Positions 61,384 to 64,000 of a DNA stretch of 64,000 bases are shown here, piece by piece (position 1 is the stretch's first letter; every line of letters starts with the position of its first letter). The stretch comes from Bdellovibrio sp. GTDB taxonomy: Bacteria; Bdellovibrionota; Bacteriovoracia; Bacteriovoracales; Bacteriovoracaceae. The notes beneath the pieces were generated by a model. It saw only the letters and a list, made by a program, of their open reading frames with translations. It was not told the origin of the DNA and did no database searches. A program made the position numbers and the translations under genes. Where the stretch lies: positions 20,323 to 84,322 of the forward strand of contig JACPIU010000015.1 in assembly GCA_016187935.1 (NCBI GenBank), written 5' to 3'.

Positions 61384-61419
61384 TGCCACACGCCTGTAGT
61401 TACCACTAGGCGTGTGGCA
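61384..61419. terminator. Long perfect hairpin between convergent genes
   Basis: TGCCACACGCCT (61384-61395) pairs exactly with AGGCGTGTGGCA (61408-61419) around a 12-base loop. It has no strong T-tract on either side (CTAATCTTTCTT downstream), but its position between two convergent stops fits a bidirectional terminator. Confidence 0.6.
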
Positions 61420-61430
61420 CCTAATCTTTC

Positions 61431-62129
61431 TTATTTTACCAGAGTCTCTACAATTGCTTGCATCTGTTCAGGTGACACATGATTAAACTCGGCAGCTTTG
61501 TTGATTAAACTGTCAAAGCTTGCAGAATCACCTTGGGCGCGGGCGCTCAGTGCCGATTCAAATTCATGCAGGTCAGAACCAACCAGCTCTTTTCCAAGAT
61601 TTTTCAAATCATCTTGGGTTAAAGAACGATTGCGTTGAATGCGACCAAACTGAAATAAGACATTAGCAACGGTCTGTCCGCGTTCTTCACTTAGGCCAAA
61701 CTCGGCCACGACTTGTTCCGCCATCCGGTTAATTTGAACCCCATCAATCAGGGCCTGGGCCTTTTCTAAGTCCTTTGAAGTGTTTTCAGTAACTTCATAA
61801 AGTTTTCCGTCCGATCCGCTATAGTAGCCATGGCCAGCAGGCACGACTTCTTGGCGGTTTGCCAAATAATAGGCGTAAGCGTCCTCGTCGGCGGCAAAGA
61901 GGTGGCGATTGCCATAAAGTTTTACCACATAGAATTTACTATCGATAGAATCCCAAACCACAATTTGGTTATTGACCTTCGTGGGGTCTTTCACCAGGCT
62001 GATAGTGTCATGGTAGAGACCACCCTTTGAGTTGATCTCACTTACGAATAATTCTGCCCTGGTTGAAAGCCGGCAGGATACAAACAATGCCGAAAATAAG
62101 AGTGCAAAAACGAGCATGGACATTTTCAT
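61431..62129 (-). CDS. Lipoprotein of unknown function
   Basis: 232 residues. A lipobox LFVSC at about residues 15-19 shows a lipoprotein. The mature part has a beta-rich half with DSIDSKFYVVKLYGNRHLF and a helical C-terminal half (about 135-232). ATG 62129 follows GGAGGG, so the longer frame to 62180 is not the start. No family recognised. The tocopherol-cyclase-like gene lies upstream on the same strand with a 104-bp gap. Confidence 0.82.
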   Translation of the reverse strand: MKMSMLVFALLFSALFVSCRLSTRAELFVSEINSKGGLYHDTISLVKDPTKVNNQIVVWDSIDSKFYVVKLYGNRHLFAADEDAYAYYLANRQEVVPAGHGYYSGSDGKLYEVTENTSKDLEKAQALIDGVQINRMAEQVVAEFGLSEERGQTVANVLFQFGRIQRNRSLTQDDLKNLGKELVGSDLHEFESALSARAQGDSASFDSLINKAAEFNHVSPEQMQAIVETLVK

Positions 62130-62233
62130 AGGTCCCTCCAAATAAGATTGTGCAACGGCTTTTACACATAGAGTAGTCAATTGCCAAGGGCTTAATCGTT
62201 AAAAAAAACGCATCGCGACTTGGTTGGGAAATT

Positions 62234-63349
62234 TTACAAGTTCGAGAAAAGGGTCTTGCGGCCCTTGAACAAGGATTTTATTGGGTATTGCTGTTCGCTA
62301 CCATACTCAATTCCGGCATGATGAGTGGTTAACGTTTCAACCAGCTGCCAGCCGGTCAGGAGAGGCAGCTTTCTTTGATACAGTTTTACGATCATATCGC
62401 CGGTTAGGGCCTCATAATCGTGAAAGATTTTCCCCTCAGGTGTCATGAAATTGAGGTCCAAGAATTTGCTTTTGGGAGCGTAGGCGGAGACTTCAATTTT
62501 ATGAGTGCGATTGACGCCCACGACTTCCCATTTTCCGAAGCTTACATCAATTTTGATTTTATCCAGATCGCTGGGGCGCCAGCTATATTCATGACCTTTA
62601 TGTTTGAGACCGATGGCCACACTTTCGATGAGATGAAGGCGTCCAAAGAACTTAGGTTTCCCTCCGCCAATGGCCAAAGTAGTGGTGGGATGATTATCAA
62701 AGGAGTTGGATACGAGCCATGTCCACCATTCGGGAAAGGAGTTGCCCCAATTGCGATCTTGATAGCAGGGAGCATTGGCAAATGTATAAGTTTTACCTTT
62801 GCTCATAATTGTTCCTGAACATCGTGCACTGGCCTGGGCCGGATACCATTCAATATTGGTCACCCCTCTGCCCGTTGCCCAACTGGTGGCATTGAAGGCC
62901 CAATCTTTGGCGATACTCATATCCCAACTAAAGACCTCGCCTCGTTCATTAGTGATTTGGCCTTTGACAAACTTATCGGTTGCGACATTATCCTTAATAG
63001 TAACCAAGGTTTCATCATAACTGGCATTAAAAGTATCAAGAGGGAGATTTTCTTCCGCCTGTACCATGGCGGTGAAATCGCCCATGATGACAGAGGCACG
63101 GGTACCACCCAGGGTTTGTTGCTCATCCCAGGGATTAACTACCCCGTAGACAAAGAAGAAAGCATCATTGGTTTGTGGCAAAACAACTTTGTAATACCAC
63201 CATTCAAACCAAGGCCTGGTATCGACCTGCCCTCTGCCTGTCATAGCATTAGAGCGGTTCCAGCGGTAGGTATTAAAGGGATCAACTTGTGCATAAACAC
63301 CTTGAGAGACGAGCGCGATGAGCAATGCCAGTGCTAAAATCTTTTTCAT
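62234..63349 (-). CDS. Exported tocopherol-cyclase-like (lipocalin-type) protein
   Basis: 371 residues with a signal peptide ending VYAQ. The family hallmarks are RPWFEWWYYKV near the N-terminus and YQDRNWGNSFPEWWTWLVSNSF in the middle (parts), matching tocopherol cyclase and related bacterial proteins. These have two lipocalin-like barrels. True tocopherol cyclases act in plants and cyanobacteria; an exported bacterial member probably binds or isomerises another hydrophobic ligand. GGAGAA before ATG 63349. Confidence 0.82.
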   Translation of the reverse strand: MKKILALALLIALVSQGVYAQVDPFNTYRWNRSNAMTGRGQVDTRPWFEWWYYKVVLPQTNDAFFFVYGVVNPWDEQQTLGGTRASVIMGDFTAMVQAEENLPLDTFNASYDETLVTIKDNVATDKFVKGQITNERGEVFSWDMSIAKDWAFNATSWATGRGVTNIEWYPAQASARCSGTIMSKGKTYTFANAPCYQDRNWGNSFPEWWTWLVSNSFDNHPTTTLAIGGGKPKFFGRLHLIESVAIGLKHKGHEYSWRPSDLDKIKIDVSFGKWEVVGVNRTHKIEVSAYAPKSKFLDLNFMTPEGKIFHDYEALTGDMIVKLYQRKLPLLTGWQLVETLTTHHAGIEYGSEQQYPIKSLFKGRKTLFSNL

Positions 63350-63521
63350 TTGATTCTCCATTATCCCAATTCCTAGTTGATGCGGTACTTTACGTCAAAA
63401 GATTAGACAGTGTCTGTAAAATGTTTAAGGGGATCAGCATAACTCTATAAAAATACATGAAAGAAATTGGCATCTCCTGTGCAAAATGAACTACGGGGTT
63501 TTGTATTTAGGAGGGGTTTTT

Positions 63522-64000
63522 ATGGGTCTTTGGAAAATTATTATCATTGCAATCGTTTTTATTCAAAGCGCCTTCGCGGATGTAATTCCTCAGAATCCCA
63601 AGGCCGGCGATCGTTATATCAAGGTCACCAAAGTAGAAAAAAATGAGAAATTCTGTAACTTACCCAAGAAGAAATATACTTTTATGCGCTTTGAAGTTTG
63701 CGAGATAGATAAGGTCGAAAAGGATGCCAATAATAAGGATGTTATTACCGATCGCATTTGTCGTGATGTTAATCAAGGAAGCGAGAGAGTGTTGTATTTG
63801 CCGTATCGACTTAACCAGCTCCGCAGTACCATGGTGGATACGTCTCAGATTAGCATGTTCATGGGGATATTTATGGTGGGAGTGACATGGGGAGATGCGG
63901 TCAAACGCCATAAAATAGGCAAGGCCTTACGGCGACAAATTACTCAAGATCAAGATGTCACCTTCTACGATTCGGCCACTTTGTCTTATGATGAAGAAAA
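63522..64000 (+). CDS. Exported protein, cut by the window edge
   Basis: At least 159 residues, open at the right edge. ATG 63522 is preceded by TTAGGAGGGG. A signal peptide of about 20 residues ends AFAD. The mature part starts VIPQNPKAGDRYIKVTKVE, has four Cys, and a later hydrophobic stretch (MFMGIFMVGVTWG) that could be a membrane helix. No family recognised. Confidence 0.75.
   Translation, partial: MGLWKIIIIAIVFIQSAFADVIPQNPKAGDRYIKVTKVEKNEKFCNLPKKKYTFMRFEVCEIDKVEKDANNKDVITDRICRDVNQGSERVLYLPYRLNQLRSTMVDTSQISMFMGIFMVGVTWGDAVKRHKIGKALRRQITQDQDVTFYDSATLSYDEE

Noticed and set aside
1..64000. tRNA, rRNA, transposase or phage genes
   Set aside because: No T-loop-like GTTCGAATC with cloverleaf arms, no rRNA-like stretch and no transposase or integrase motif was found by reading.

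Overview
The window is a compact, gene-dense stretch of a Gram-negative bacterial chromosome. It has outer-membrane and lipoprotein genes, many Sec-type signal peptides, a TolQ/TolR-type proton channel, an ABC exporter trio, and housekeeping genes for citrate synthase, transketolase, orotate phosphoribosyltransferase and ribosomal proteins L28, L31 and L33. I saw no tRNA, rRNA, CRISPR array, prophage or insertion sequence. My best guess at the lineage is Bdellovibrionota (Bdellovibrio/Bacteriovorax relatives). The reasons are an FHA-GGDEF protein with the DgcB layout, a regulator that loosely resembles the TIGR02147 type, and the many secreted orphan proteins. This is inference from domain layout, not a database match.

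Layout. 1-8 kb: a secreted orphan, then a leftward CapA / acyltransferase / RND-exporter operon, a secreted proline- and tyrosine-rich protein built on eight 42-bp repeats, and an acidic membrane-anchored orphan. 8-12.4 kb: NUDIX, NYN-domain, SRPBCC-like, DedA-like, DUF423 and PLP-enzyme genes, with convergent pairs overlapping at their 3' ends. 12.6-21.6 kb: a rightward run holding a Tat-type small subunit plus GMC oxidoreductase, two paralogous secreted dipeptidases, an RlmI-like methyltransferase and a MacAB/Lol-type exporter (adaptor, permease, ATPase). 21.7-24.7 kb: a nitrate transporter fused to a universal-stress domain, then a degenerate HD-GYP protein overlapping a response regulator. 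24.7-36.2 kb: an outer-membrane barrel, RmuC, a secreted phosphatase, a FecR protein, a MenE-MenH fusion behind an exported amidohydrolase, a double pseudouridine synthase, and an FHA-like coiled-coil protein.

36.3-46.2 kb: small secreted orphans, a divergent PyrE, citrate synthase, an Rsm22-type Fe-S methyltransferase with an overlapping HTH regulator, a small AAA+/Fis protein, two zinc-free ribosomal proteins (L31, L33) around a His/Cys-rich orphan, and a pseudo-receiver HD-GYP protein that seems to start at CTG. 46.2-51.5 kb: a DUF4340 protein, a tandem array of overlapping micro-ORFs leading directly into tolQ/exbB and tolR/exbD, a PilZ-like protein and a subtilisin. 51.5-59 kb: L28, transketolase, and a leftward operon with an FHA-diguanylate cyclase followed by four tightly packed exported orphans. 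59-64 kb: a Fur-family regulator divergent from a SulP transporter across a perfect palindrome, a lipoprotein, a tocopherol-cyclase-like protein, and a secreted protein cut by the window edge.

The strongest candidates for something new are the micro-ORF array at 47333-47567, the FHA-GGDEF operon of exported orphans at 53895-58982, and three domain fusions: RluA+RsuA, MenE+MenH and NarK+Usp. Start codons were chosen by ribosome-binding site where one is visible. Family assignments come from reading motifs and were not confirmed by any search.
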